Of a stretch of DNA of 64,000 nt, positions 1-11,800 are shown piece by piece. Location: positions 220,254,069 through 220,318,068 of the forward strand of contig NC_057808.1 in NCBI RefSeq assembly GCF_018294505.1. The letters run 5' to 3'. Origin of the DNA: Triticum aestivum. Lineage: Eukaryota > Streptophyta > Magnoliopsida > Poales > Poaceae. Below the pieces are notes generated by a model. It worked only from the letters and a program-made list of their open reading frames with translations. It was not told the DNA's origin and did no database searches. The position numbers were made by a program, and so were the translations under genes. The number at the start of each line of letters is the position of its first letter. Positions within the stretch are counted from its first letter, which is position 1.

Positions 1-489
1 ATATTATTGCAACTCCTACAAGCATATATTCCTCCCTCATAATAATTTTCAGTAGCATCATGAATGAATTCAACAATATAACCATCACATAAAGCATTCT
101 TTTCATGATCTACAAGCATAGAAATTTTTCTACTCTCCACATAAGCAAAATTCTTCTCATTCGGAATAATGGGAGCAAACTCAACAGAATAACGACCATG
201 TGAGGCATAATCCAATTGAAAATTAAAATCATGATGAAAAGTTTCATGGTTAACATTGTTCTTTATATCATACATGTCATCACAATAATCATCATAGTAG
301 CAGCTTTGTTCTCATAATCAATTGGAACCTCTTTCGAAATAGTGGAATCATTACTATCTAAAGTTGACACTCTTCCAAATCCACTTTCATAAATATCACT
401 CTAAGATTTGACACCCTCCAAAATAGTGGGATCACTAATTCCTAAAGTTGACACTCTTCCAAACCCACTTTAGATAATAGTATTATTCA

Positions 490-700
490 TACTCCAAAAG
501 ATATAAGTGAAGTTCATGGAGCATTCTACAATTAATATAGACTAACAAATATCCAAGCTCAAAATATATAAGTGAAGCACACGAAGCATTCTATAAAACC
601 ATACTCAAAAGATTTAAGTGAAGCACAAAGAGAAATTCTATAAGATCATACTTAAAAGATATAAGTGAAGCACATGAAGTATTCTATAAATCAATGAAAG
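490..700. repeat. Short degenerate tandem repeat
   Basis: The motif AAGATATAAGTGAAGCACA recurs in varied form at about 496, 558, 605 and 653, each time followed by a GCATTCTATAA-like stretch. The unit is about 47-62 bp and imperfect. It lies inside the internal region of the left-hand Athila-type element and has no coding sense. Confidence 0.6.
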
Positions 701-1718
701 GCTATCTCATACTAGCATGGTTCTTAAAGGAAAAACAAAAACACAAAGGACAGAAATCATGTGAACGAAACAAAAACCGAGGTATACCGATAATTGTTGA
801 AGAAGAAAGATGGGATGCCAACTAGGGAATCCCCAAGCTTAGATGCTTGAGTATCCTTGAAATATTTACTTGGGGTGCCTTGGGAATCCCCAAGCTTGAA
901 CTCTTGCCTCTCTTTATTCTTCTCATATTGATAGCTCCTCGATCTTCGAACACTTCACCCACACAAAACTTTAACAAAAACTTTGTGAGATCCGTTAGTA
1001 TAATAAAGCAAATCACTACCTTTAGGTACTGTTGCAAACTTATTCCAATTTCATATTAGCACTTTATCTACTGTATTCCAACTTCACCATGGTTCATACC
1101 CCCCGATACTACCCATATATTCATCAAAATAAGTGAACAACACATAGAAAACAGAATCTGTTAAAAACAGGACAGTCTGTAGTAATCTGGAAGTTTAGTA
1201 TACTTCTGTAACTCCAAAAAGTCTAAATAATATGACAATTTAAACAATTTGTATAGAAGTAATGTGCAAAATGTTTCAGACCATTTGACTTTACAGTAAA
1301 AAATGTAAATTCACGCGCTACAGCCAAAGTTTCTGTTTTTGTACCGCACAAAGTAAACAAGCAATCTAATCATCCTAAAACCGAAGCTTGGCACATTATT
1401 TTTATAATACAATGGATATATACAAGGGGATAATTATTTTCAGAGAAACTTCCATGAAAAATTCTACATTGTTTCCATGAGCATGAACACAAGTGTTCAA
1501 GATCGACCCTCACTTCTCCAATGCATAACCTTCCAATCACTTCTCTTATTGAAAAACCTTTTAGGCATGAGAGGCAAGTAAATTTTTTGTATTTTCATTC
1601 TTTTAGATTTATTTGTATGTTTCACCCACAACTAAACAGAAACAAAAAGGAAAAACAAAATCTACTTAGTGAAGAAAGCAAACAAGCACACACGAGAATA
1701 TCAACCCCACGCTATTGC

Positions 1719-1736
1719 TCCCCGGCAACAGCGCCA
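1719..1736 (-). other. Primer binding site (tRNA-Asp type)
   Basis: On the minus strand this reads TGGCGCTGTTGCCGGGGA, one mismatch from the tRNA-Asp complementary site typical of Athila elements. It lies 10 bases inside the LTR end at 1747. This fixes the LTR as a 5' LTR and the element as running leftward. Confidence 0.8.
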
Positions 1737-1746
1737 GAAAAGAGCT

Positions 1747-3252
1747 TGATAATCCCCAAGTGCAGGGAATCATCGTAGCAATTCCCAAAGGTGGAAGTGA
1801 TAAGTATGGAGTGTCGAACCCACAAGGAGCTAAAGGTAAGATCAATATTCTCCCAAGTCCTATCTGCCACTGATACGACTCTACGTACACCGAACGTTTG
1901 CTTCCAGCTAGAAACGAGAAATAAAACTACGTTATGGGTATGAAGAGGATAACTTTGCATGGTATCGAAGAGCTAAAATATAAAAGTAGGTGCTGTTATC
2001 ATAAAGTTAGAATATATTACTTAAGTATTATAAATAGCGAGTGTGGAATAATGATGGATCGGTGTGCGGAATTATCCTAGGCAATCGTTAACCAGACCGG
2101 TAGTCGTCATTGCAATTTCATATGAGGGAGAGGCATAAGCTAACATACTTTCTCTTCTTGGATCATATGCACTTATGATTGGAACTCTAGCAAGCATCCT
2201 CAACTACTAAGATCATTAAGGTAAAACCCAACCACAGCATTAACATATCAAGTTCCCTTTATCCCATGCGCAACAACCCCCTTACTCGGGTTTATGCTTC
2301 TGTCACTCAAGCAACCCACTATAAGCGAATCATGAATGTATTGCAATACCCTACAGCGGGAATCCCTCACGCTTGCGCGACACGGAGGGCACAATAGGAC
2401 AACACCAAAATAAAACATACAACTCATACCAATCTAGATCATCAATCAACCCATAGATAAAGGAAATCTACTCAAAACATCATAGGATGGCAACACATCA
2501 TTGGATCATAATATGTGGCATAAAGCACCATGTTCAAGTAGGGATTACAGTGGGGTGCGGGAGAGTGGACCGCGTAAAAGAGATGAGGATGGTGATGATG
2601 ATGGTGATGTTGATGAAGGCGATCACCGCGGCGATGATTCCCCTCCTGATGGCACTCCGGCGCCACCGAGAGAGAGGAAGAGAGCTTCTCCCCCTTGTGC
2701 TTCCTCCTCCATGGCCTCCCCCTTGGATAGGGAGAGGTTCTCCCTCTGGTCCTTGGCCTTTATGGCGATGATGGCCCCTCCGGGATCCTCCTCCATGGCC
2801 TCCGGTGATGATGGCCCCCTCCGGCAGGGTGCCAGAGAGGGCCTAGATTGATTTTTCATGGCTACAGAGGCTTGCGTCGGCGGAACTTCCGATCTAGGTT
2901 ATTTTCTGGAGGTTTGAGCATTTATAGGAGAGGTTGGTGTCGAGAACAAGTCAGGGGCCCCACGGGAAGTCCACAAGGCACAAGGGCGCGCCCTCCACCC
3001 TCGTGGGGCCCACGTGACTCCTCTCGAGTAACTATTTGTTCCATTATTTTTTATATTTTCCACACAAATTCTCCGTTGATTTTCAGCACATTCCGAGAAC
3101 TTTTATTTCTGCACAAAAACAACACCACGGTAGTTCTGCTAAAAACAGCGTCAGTCCGGGTTAGTTCTAATCAAATCATACCAAAATCATATAAAACAAT
3201 AGTAAACATGGCATGAATACTTCATAATTATAGATACGTTGGAGACGTATCA
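1747..3252 (-). mobile_element. 5' LTR of Athila-type Gypsy element
   Basis: On the minus strand the 1506 bp LTR starts TGATACGTCTCC and ends in TTATCA, giving TG...CA ends. It is related to the LTR at 27725-29117: both start TGATACGTCTCC and share the stretch around AACCCGGACTGACGC. They differ in length and in most other places, so they are different subfamilies. The LTR also carries a GGGGCCCAC-rich segment around 2955-3010. The base run after 3252 belongs to the element it interrupts. Confidence 0.8.
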
Positions 3253-3944
3253 GTGCACGTGCATTGGACTAAGCTGGAATCTGCAAACATTTATTCAAAG
3301 GAGAAGTCAAGGTAATATGTGCTCTTTGTTAGATCAAAAATAATGCATATGAGAGCCAATCAACATTTTCATTGTGGTCTTCTCCTCTCGACCCCCAAAT
3401 AAAAGAAAAGAATTTCAAAGAAACACACTGAAATGTTTTTAGAGTTTTTGTTTTTCTGAAGAAAGTAAAACAAGAACGAGAAAAACTATTTACACGGGAA
3501 AGCTCCCAACAAGCAAAAGAAAAACGAGACATCTTTTTGGGTTTTCTTTTAATAGTACTACTAAATAAACATGGAAAGGAAACTAGAAACAAACTACAAC
3601 TATTTTTTTCTTAAAGTTTTTCAAACACACAAGAAGAAAGCAAGAAAAAGAAATAAACTAACATGGATAATACAATGAAAAAGTATGAACGCCGACAATT
3701 GGAATGAGTGTGTGAACATCAATGTAATGTCGGTGAAAAATATGTACTCCCAAAGCTTAGGCTTTTGGCCTAAGTTGGTCTAGGCCGATGGATCAAAGTA
3801 GCCCTCTCTGGTGTACTGAGGAGGATCCCGGTGGTTCCCCTGGTTAGCAAGCTCATGTGGCTCCCACTCATAAATAGACTCCTGATACGGATCATGTGAT
3901 GGCTCTAGCTCAGGAACTGGGGATCACTTCCGCTCCCAGTATGC

Positions 3945-4190
3945 CTAAATGTCCGCGGGCATGATGAGGTACCTGCACTTATCATGGAGGAAATCGGTGA
4001 TGCCTACATTCCCAGCCAAATAATAGAAATCCTCATAAATTCCGGCCGCCTCCAAGAATGCATCACTTGGCCATTCACATGGCCGAACCTCCGCGGTGCG
4101 AGGAAGGTTGTATTTGGGCTTCTTCTTCTCATCATTTTCATTTTCCTTCGAACCCCGGCTCGAAGAGCCTCTCAACAATCTCCTCATCAT
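3945..4190 (-). CDS. Small Ser/Arg- and Lys-rich ORF of the Athila-type element
   Basis: This 81-residue ORF starts MMRRLLRGSSSRGSKE and has an acidic-basic run (ENENDEKKKPK) followed by a more globular tail with YEDFYYLAGNVG. From memory, similar RGSSSR-starting ORFs occur downstream of the protease in Triticeae Athila-type elements. It lies about 780 bases past the protease end on the same strand. Its function is unknown. It may be a truncated piece of a longer gag-like or env-position ORF. Confidence 0.4.
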   Translation of the reverse strand: MMRRLLRGSSSRGSKENENDEKKKPKYNLPRTAEVRPCEWPSDAFLEAAGIYEDFYYLAGNVGITDFLHDKCRYLIMPADI

Positions 4191-4974
4191 TTTCTCCCTC
4201 TGAAAAATTCTGAAATTTTTTGTGACTCAAAATAAAAGTGAACCAAACTCAACAAAATTGATAGCAACTACTCCTACAAGTGCCTAGAGGCTATATCATG
4301 CATCAAAACTACTTTGGACCATATAAATTTGACATGCAAGCTCAAGAACAAGGTCACCACAGCAGCAAAAATTTGCAATAAGTAAAGCACTAGAACAAAA
4401 ACTAATTGGACCATGGAGGAGTCACATACCGAAGAACAATCCCCCAAAACAGTTTTGCAAATGGAGCTTTGCACAAGGAGATCGAAAATGGCAGCAAGAT
4501 GAATAAGAACACGGGTTTGAGTAACGGGATGATTTTTTCTGGAGGAAGACGAACTGGATGGGTGCTGGAATAAGTGAGGGGGCCCTACGTGGGACCCACA
4601 AGGTAGGGGGCGCACCAAGAGATTAGGGTGCACCCTCCACCCTTGTGGCCCACTGGTGCAGCCCCCTGGTGCATGTTCAGTGCCAGAGATTCCAAAATAT
4701 TCTATAAAGAATATACTATTTTCAGGGCATTTGAAGAACTTCAATTTTTCGGGACATTTTTTTATTGCACGGATAATTCATAAAACAGACGAATAATACT
4801 GTTTTTGCTTTATTTATTCTAAATAACAGAAAGTAAAAAGGTGGGTACAGAAAGTTGTGCTTTCTAAATTCATCCATCTCATGCCCATCAAAAGGAATCC
4901 ATTAACAAGGTTGATCAAGTCTTATTAATAAACTTCTTTCGAATAACATGAAACCAGAGAATTTTTGAATAACA
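4191..4974 (-). mobile_element. Non-coding internal segment of the Athila-type element
   Basis: No convincing gene. A GC-rich patch at about 4585-4680 (GGGGCCCTACGTGGGACCC) resembles the GC-rich block found in the LTRs of this group. It may be an old LTR fragment or an internal promoter region. The 156-residue minus-strand ORF across it has no recognisable domain. Confidence 0.4.
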
Positions 4975-5624
4975 CTAGGTTACTTCAACGGGGATATGCA
5001 TGTCCCCAACAATAAGAATATCATATTTCTTTTTGATAGTAGGGATAGGGAATTCAAAACCTCCAATAGTAATAGTTGAAATTTTTCCAATAGAATTGAT
5101 ACTATGAACTTGAGGTTGTTTCTTCGGAAAGTGTATTGTATGCTCATTACCATTAACATAAAAAGTGACATTGCCCTTGATGCAATCAATAACAGCCCCT
5201 GCAGTATTCAAAAAGGGTCTACCAAGGATAATCGACATACTGTCATCCTCGGGAATATCAAGAATAACAAAGTCCGTTAAGATAGTAACGTTTGCAACCA
5301 CAACAGGCACATCCTCACAAATACCGATGGGTATAGCAGTTGATTTATCAGCCATTTGCAAAGAGATTCAAGTACATGTCAACTTATTCAATTCAATTCT
5401 ACGATACAAAGAGAAAGGCATAACAGTAACACTGGCTCCAAGATCACATAAAGTAGTTTTAACATAGTTTCTTTTAATGGAGCATGGTATAGTTGGTACT
5501 CCTGGATCTCCAAGTTTCTGTGGTATTCCACCCTTAAAATTATAATTAGCAAGCATGGTGGAAATTTCAGCTTCTGGTATCTTTCTTTTATTAGTAGCAA
5601 TATCTTTCATATACTTAGCATAAG
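4975..5624 (-). pseudogene. Athila-type aspartic protease, end of gag-pro
   Basis: On the minus strand the reading contains CDLGASVTVMPFSLYRR, the active-site loop of Athila-type retroviral-like aspartic proteases (DLGA in place of DTGA). Further on is ILGRPFLNTAGAVID, the second conserved strand. One in-frame stop at about 5365-5367 splits it into two ORFs in the same frame, 5368-5610 and 4975-5361. The reading begins at the insertion junction at 5624 and matches in sense the gag end on the other side at 25572, so gag-pro was one ORF before the insertion. Confidence 0.8.
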
Positions 5625-5629
5625 GAGAC
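5625..5629. repeat. Target-site duplication GAGAC, left copy
   Basis: GAGAC is present directly before 5630 and again at 25567-25571. Five perfect bases are what LTR retrotransposon integration leaves. Confidence 0.85.
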
Positions 5630-6109
5630 TGTCGGTGTCAAAACTGGCGGATCTCGGGTAGGGGGTCCCGAACTGTGCCTATAGGATCGATGGTAACAGG
5701 AGACGGGGGACACGATGTTTACCCAGGTTCGGGCCCTCTCTATGGAGGTAATACCCTACTTCCTGCTTGATTGATCTTGATGAATATGAGTATTACAAGA
5801 GTTGATCTACCACGAGATCGTAATGGCTAAACCCTAGAAGTCTAGCCTGTATGACTATGGTAATGTGTATATCCTTTCCGGACTAACCCCTCCGGTTTAT
5901 ATAGACACCGGGGGGGTCTAGGGTTACATAGAGTTGGTTACATAAGAAGGAATCTTCATAGAAGGTCGCCAAGCTTGCCCTCCACGCCAAGGAGAGTCCA
6001 ATCCGGACACGGGTACAGTCTTAGGCCTTCATGTCTTCACAGCCCATCAGTCCGGCCCATTGGACAACAGGCCGGACGCCCGAGGACCCCTTAGTCCAGG
6101 ACTCCCTCA
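5630..6109 (-). mobile_element. 3' LTR of the Tat-lineage Gypsy element
   Basis: The 480 bp LTR starts TGAGGGAGTCC and ends CCGACA on the minus strand. A TATA box reading TCTATATAAACC on the minus strand lies at 5896-5907. The same sequence recurs in two pieces at 15138-15244 and 25189-25566. Confidence 0.85.
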
Positions 6110-6121
6110 GTAGCCCCCGAA
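6110..6121 (-). other. Polypurine tract of the Tat-lineage element
   Basis: On the minus strand TTCGGGGGCTAC directly precedes the 3' LTR start. A G-run here is the usual plus-strand primer of this lineage, and it confirms the minus-strand orientation. Confidence 0.7.
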
Positions 6122-6423
6122 CCAGTCTTCAATAGCGAGGTGTTCGGCACACAAATTGTCTTCGGCATTACAAGGCGGGTTCCTCCTTTAATGATCTCCA
6201 AGTAATGTATTCGGCCATCGATCCAATGTCGATCCCCTCGGCTTCTGTGCGTTAAATAACTTTGCCTTCCACGTGTCGAGCGAAGGCGGAGGGTCAGGGT
6301 ATTTTTACAGATAACACCCCGTCCTTGCAAGGAAGAGCGCCTATTAAAGAGATTGGATCCTAGATCTATTTGGCACCATGCAGAGGAAATCCCCGGACAC
6401 TGTTTAGGAGAAACCATTCCAGC

Positions 6424-9148
6424 ATGGCTAGCGCCCCCAGCTCCTCCACCCGTTCCGGCCCAGAGAAAGGCGAGTGGGAGAGGTGTTCAGTGTCCCACAG
6501 TCAATTAACGAAGTTGCAGACGCAGGGATTTCTTCCCCCCGCAGATCTAGTTCCCGTTCGAGCGGGGCTAGATTCCTTCAACGGTGAGACTCAGGCGGAG
6601 GACTTTCCCAATCCATCCGGGGGAGAGCGAGTATGTTTCATCCCCTACCTGCTAAGGGGCACTGGATTTCCCATCCATCCGTTCCTCCGAGGGCTTCTGG
6701 AATACTATGGCCTCCAGCTACACAACTTCACCCCTGCCTCCATTCTGCACATTGCGGGTTATGTCGCTTTATGCGAATTATTCCTGGGCATCGAGGCTCA
6801 TTTCGAGCTGTGGAGGAAGATGTTCTGTCTTGTCCCGCGTAATCACGAGGGGTCAATATTTGAAGTGGGCGGAGCCGAAGTATGGTGTATCGCCGATACC
6901 GGATATCTGCCCGGCACACCAAGGAAGGCACCCGAAGAATGGCCTTCCGAATGGTTCTATATCGAGGACGTCGCGCTTCCTGACCCAGTTCGAAAGGGTC
7001 TCCCTGAATTTGTGAGTGTTCCGCTGAAGAAACGCCACAGTTGGCGTCCCCGGAGCCTTGAAGAGGATGACAGCGCAGAAGTTCGCCAGCTCATGAGCAA
7101 GAAAAAGATGCTCGCTCAGTCTGGACTCACAATAATCGAGGTAATGGCGACCTCCATAATGCGGGGGGGTTCAGCCGCTACAATACAGAGGGCTGCCCAT
7201 GTGGCACTATAACGGAGAGGATGACGCCTCCCGCTATGGCCAGAAGGGTCCGGATACCCCCGCTGCTCTGGCCAAAATATTGGCCGAGCTGTTTAAAGGG
7301 GAAGAAGAGGAGTTTCTTCTTATTAAGCGCAGAGATGGGTATTCTATGTATGATCCTCCCAGTTGGGTAAGCCTCAAACCCTCTGTTCCGCTCATTCCAC
7401 TTCCGGATTACTTTTGATAAATCTCAAGTCTGTTTGTTATGACAGTACTGGCAGAAGGTCACCGAAGGACTTCATAGTCCCACCCCATAGCCGGAGAACC
7501 ACAACCGGGAACTTGATCCTGGATTTGAGGAGGATCCGGATATATTTGTGGTGCTCGCGGAGGGAGTGTTTTACCAGACAAGCTATGACGACACAGAAGT
7601 GGCCATCACCGCCGACTACCCTGGCCTTCTTCCCGCTTCACATGTAAATAATCAAGAAACACTTTTTCTAAAAGAGTGCTCTTATTCTGCCTCACCCACC
7701 GCACTGTATCGTGCTCCACAGGGGAGACGTTCGGCGATTCCAAAGAGATCGGCTCCTGCACCGGGCAAGCCTTCGAAGAGGAAGACCGGTGAAGACACAG
7801 CCAGGCCTTTGTCGAGGAGGTACGGATAAATATGCTTTTCGGCGGCCGCATCCGACTGTGACTTGTGTGTTTGTTTGGCTACAGGAAAAAGGTTCGCCGA
7901 ACTGTGTCCGGGGACCCGGCCGGTCACGCTCCCAACAACCAGGATTTAGATCCAGTCGGGGGACGAGGGCCGGTGTAGGAATGACGCCGGACTGCCCTTC
8001 GGCCGAGGGTTCGGAAAATATGTCCGTCACCAACTCGGAGGTGGAGAGCGCCATGAATCATCGGCGCTGCAGGGCTGTTTTACGAGACCCCAAATTCTCG
8101 GAAGAGGCATTTAATGCCTTTAGCTCAGGCGATGCATACATCCGAGCTACTCGAGATGGGCTCAGAAGAGCCACGAAGCAATATCTGACGGATGTGCAGG
8201 TAAGTTTTATTTGTCAAAAAAGGATAACCATATGCCCGTAGCCCCCCAGACTGAAAGCAGTTGGCACAACTGATTTAAGGATCGTTGTACGACCAGGTCC
8301 TTACAGAAAAGAATGGCTTGCTAGCCCAAGAGCTGGAGCAGTGCCGGGCGCAGCTAAGTGCTGCTACTGCTGAACTGGACAACATCAAGAAGTCGTCTTC
8401 TGGTAATGTTCCCCTCCATCGAGGAACAATAATTGTGTACCAACTGTGCTAATGTTGCTGCTGATCGCATAATAGGGTCGTCTGATCAACTTGAAGAGAA
8501 GTTGAAGATCGCCCAAGAGGGAGAAAAAGAGGCGAAAAGGCAACACACCGCAGGCGAGCGTGTGCTGACCCGCGTCAGAGACGAGAAAAACAAGCTACAG
8601 GATTCCCACACTACATTGGGTGAAGAGTTGAAAGATGTTCGAGCCCAGCTAGCCGATTCCGTGAAGGAGAACAAGAAGCTGCGGGGCGGCATCTTCAGTA
8701 TGTGTCCGAACTATTTTTGAAGTAGCTCAGAGATAAATGGGACTGATATAGTCATGTTTGTAGGTATATTGACGGGCCGTCCTGAAGAGGAGGTATCCGG
8801 ATCATCGAGTGATCTGCTGCAACGACTGTCGCAAGTTCACGAGCATGCCCGGCTGGCCATGCGGAGCGTTGCCAAGGCCTTATGGCCATCCGCCCCCGTC
8901 CAGGAAGTATGGAGGAGCTCGTAGAGCTGTTCAAGGGAGCGCGGCGGCGTATCCGACTATGGAAGATATCGGCCTGCCGAGAGGGTGCACGAGAGGCCTG
9001 GGCCATGGTGAAAACGCGATATACCAAGTTGGATCCAAATCACATGGCCCGGGTTGGACCGTTAGGGTCAAATGGGAAAGAAATTCCCGTTAGTTTAGTA
9101 TATGACCAAGTAGAGGTGGCCGCTAAATATTCCCAACATGTAAATTAG
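6424..9148 (+). pseudogene. Antisense accessory gene of the Tat-lineage element (putative gypsy-type transposon protein)
   Basis: This gene lies between pol and the 3' LTR and runs opposite to pol. The first exon starts MASAPSSSTRSGPEKGEWE and contains FPIHPFLRGLLEYYGLQLHNFTP, which I recognise as the plant domain called putative gypsy-type transposon (Pfam Transposase_28 type). A frameshift follows a G-run at about 7166, after which the reading goes on as MWHYNGEDDASRYG. A splice donor GTAAGC sits at about 7366 and an acceptor near 7443. The next exon has an in-frame TAG near 7484. A coiled-coil exon of Glu/Lys-rich heptads covers about 8477-8700. The last part ends at 9148 after another frameshift near 8890. 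Its function is unknown and this copy is broken. Confidence 0.65.
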
Positions 9149-10000
9149 ACTGCCTGTTGGAAGGTTTAGAGGAGGAAGTGTTCGAGCCCAAGTGACTGTG
9201 TACTTTCCTCATTATGTGGAACTCTAGCTGAATTGTATATCATTTGTCATGGCAGACCTTTTCGCTTCAGCCTCCGGACCCGAAGGTGCGGAGTGTTTCC
9301 GAATACCATCGCGGCTGAATAGGCCGGGGTATGCCTGGAAAACTAGGCGTAGGGGTCATAGTTGCTTGAACAGACAAGTTGTATCCGGCTAGCTATGTTA
9401 TATTACATTGAGATTGTAACTCCAGAGAGAATAGTTCCGTTAAGGGTTCCTTTCCCTGGGTGTGCATGCATTTAATGTACATGTCCTTAAGTGTGATGGG
9501 AAAATCATAGTGTATATAACTTCTGGGGGTTCGCAATGGAATAGATGAAAAGACGTCTTTAATTCACCGACCGAATATTCCCTTAAGAACGCTAGCTTTC
9601 GGCTTCACCCAGTCTGAGGTACACATCCGGATGACCCGACAGTAACAATCGCAGAGGTGCTCCCTTTATGCCCTAGCCGAACTAACGGGAACGTAGGGCA
9701 TAAGCACAGGAGCCAGGCAACCCAGCTTGGCCAAAACTTAAGTCATATCGATGCATATAATGGCGAAGAAAAGGTACATATGGAAGAAAACGCATATGTG
9801 AAGAGCTTGATGCTCCGTGAATAAAAAAGCTTCTGTCCCAGAAGCCCCCAGGTATAATGGACGTACACATATTAAAATGTGTACGCCAGCGGTGTTCGGT
9901 CGAGCTGTATGAGAGCTTTAAAGCGAAGAAATAAAGGTGGAAAAGAGAGAAAAAGTAATGGAAACTATAGAGGAGAAGGAGACTAACAAAGAGTTCGGCG
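9149..10000. mobile_element. Non-coding spacer between integrase and accessory gene
   Basis: No ORF with a recognisable domain. It separates the converging ends of the integrase (minus strand) and the accessory gene (plus strand), so it probably holds both transcript ends. G-rich CCCCCAGG-like runs near 9845 resemble extra polypurine tracts. Confidence 0.5.
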
Positions 10001-11365
10001 CTAGGCATAGAACCTTCGGAGTCGGGCCGCGTTCCAGGGGTTCGGCTCTAGGCGATTGTCTGATGCATCCCAAAGACGGTACGCTCCTCTGGTAAGAACT
10101 TCGTCAATTATGAAGGGACCCTCCCATTTGGGCTTGAGTTTGTCCTTTTTCTTCTCCGGCAGGCGTAGAACGAGTTTGCCAATGTTGTAAGTCTTGGCCT
10201 GTACTTCTCCGCTTTGATATCTTCGAGCCTGCTGTTGATAAAAATCTGAACGGGCTTTGGCGACGTCGCGCTCCTCCTCCAGGGCATCTAGGCTGTCCCG
10301 CCGATCCAACTCGGCCTCTTTCTCTTCGTACATACGCACTCAAGGTGAGTCATGTATAATATCGCAGGGCAACACAGCCTCTGCACCATACACAATGAAG
10401 AAACGTGTGTATCCGGTAGTACGGTTGGGCGTGGTCCGCAGCCCCCAGAGTACGGAGTCGAGCTCCTCAACCCAGTGCTTGTCTGATTCTTTCAAAGGCC
10501 GCACTAGTCTGGGTTTGATGCCGCTCATAATAAGACCATTCACTCGTTCGACTTGACCGTTGGTTTGCGGGTGGTAGACGGAGGCGTAATTGAGTTTAAT
10601 GCCAAGATTAGTGCACCAGGTTTTTACCTCGTCGGCTATGAAATTAGAGCCGTTGTCAGTGATGATGCTGTGTGGGACACCGTAACGGTGCACCGCACCA
10701 GATATGAATTCTATCACCGGGCCGGACTCAGCCGTTTTGACCGGCTTAGCCTCTATCCACTTAGTGAACTTGTCCACCATGACCAGTAGATATTTTTTCT
10801 TATGGTTTCCCCCTTTAAGGGGTCCGACCATGTCTAGTCCCCAGACCGCGAAAGGCCAAGTAATGGGGATAGTTTGCAAGGCGGTTGGGGGCATGTGGCT
10901 TTGGTTGGCGAAGAGTTGGCATCCGACGCAACGTTGGACGAGGTCCTGTGCGTCCGCTCGGGCTGTCGGCCAATAAAACCCAGTACGGAAGGCCTTGCTA
11001 ACAAGGGCCCGAGCTGCAGCGTGGTGTCCTCCAAGGCCGGCGTGAATTTCCGCTAAAAGCTGTCGCCCCTCTTCTTCGGAGATACATCTTTGAAGTACTC
11101 CGGTAGTACTTTTCTTGTAGAGCTCTCCGTCGTGAACCTTGTAGGCCTCCGAACGCCGGACAATGCGGCGAGCCTCATTCTGGTCTTCGGGGAGCTCCTT
11201 CCTATTAAAGTAGGCCAAGAAAGGTTCAGTCCATGGAGCAATGACTGCCATAATGAGATGGGCCGACGGTGTTATTTTGGTGGCTGAGCCCCCGATACTA
11301 TCGGTGTGCTCGGGATTTGGAGTTGTATTCGGATCTGGGTTATTATTGCCACCCCCCCTTGCCAC
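10001..11365 (-). pseudogene. Integrase of the Tat-lineage element
   Basis: The reading starts with a GHHAAARALVSKAFRTGFYW zinc-binding (HHCC) region ending in CVGCQ. The catalytic core follows: WGLDMVGPL (first Asp), SIITDNGSNF (second Asp) and HPQTNGQVERVNG (Glu), so the DDE residues are all present. The C-terminal domain (KWEGPFIIDEVLTRGAYRL) ends at 10001. A TGA at 10337-10339 splits the ORF after HDSP; an Arg codon CGA one transition away would restore it, which fits CpG decay. A frameshift near 11350 separates it from RNase H. Confidence 0.85.
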
Positions 11366-11800
11366 ACCACAGATGGCTTAAAAAGCCTTTCCAGGAAGAT
11401 GTTGGGTGGGACGGGGTCGCGCTTAGCGCCGATGCGAGCAAGGACGTCCGCCGCCTGGTTACTTTCTCGGGCGACGTGATGAAATGCAAGCCCCTCGAAC
11501 CGAGCCGACATTTTTAATACAGCATTACGGTAAGCTGCCATCCTTGGATCTTTGGTGTCAAAGTCGCCGTTTATTTGAGATATGGCGAGGTTCGAGTCCC
11601 CGCGCACCTCCAGGCGTTGTATGCCCATGGATACGGCCATCCGAAGACCATGCAGTAGGGCCTCGTATTCGGCTGCATTGTTAGAGTCTGTGTATAATAT
11701 CTGGAGTACATATTGGACGACGTCTCCAGTGGGGGATGTTAACACGACTCCTGCTCCCAGCCCTGCCAACATTTTGGAGCCGTCAAAATATATAACCCAA
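11272..11800 (-). pseudogene. Plant-type RNase H domain of the Tat-lineage element
   Basis: GAGVVLTSPTGD, NNAAEYEALLHGLRMA and EVRGDSNLAISQING are the conserved strands of a type I RNase H, with acidic active-site residues in each. HHVARESNQAADVLARIG is the last conserved block. This extra plant-type RNase H after the reverse transcriptase is typical of the Tat lineage. It is out of frame with both neighbours. Confidence 0.8.

Larger units (their letters stand above)
1..1746 (-). mobile_element. Internal region of a minus-strand Athila-type LTR element, cut by the window edge
   Basis: This AT-rich stretch follows the primer binding site next to the LTR at 1747-3252, so it is the 5' internal part of an element read on the minus strand. 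No gag ORF is visible in it, unlike the related element whose gag starts about 40 bases after its primer site at 27655. The short ORFs here have no recognisable domains. The copy is therefore probably non-autonomous or internally rearranged. The rest lies left of base 1. Confidence 0.6.
3253..5629 (-). mobile_element. 3' half of the host Athila-type element
   Basis: This is the continuation, on the minus strand, of the element whose 5' LTR is at 27725-29117. It was cut off by the insertion at 5630-25566. It holds the end of gag, the protease and downstream non-coding or ORF-poor sequence. No reverse transcriptase or integrase reading is visible, so the element lacks most of pol or lost it. 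Its 3' LTR is not in the window and is presumably beyond the element that starts at 1747. Confidence 0.65.

Noticed and set aside
2487..2859. Several ORFs on both strands near 2.5-2.9 kb
   Set aside because: They lie in the LTR, overlap in many frames, and come from its GAT-rich and GC-rich stretches.
1747..3252. This LTR as the missing 3' LTR of the Athila element at 27725-29117
   Set aside because: A primer binding site lies directly to its left, so it is the 5' LTR of another element, and its sequence differs strongly from 27725-29117.
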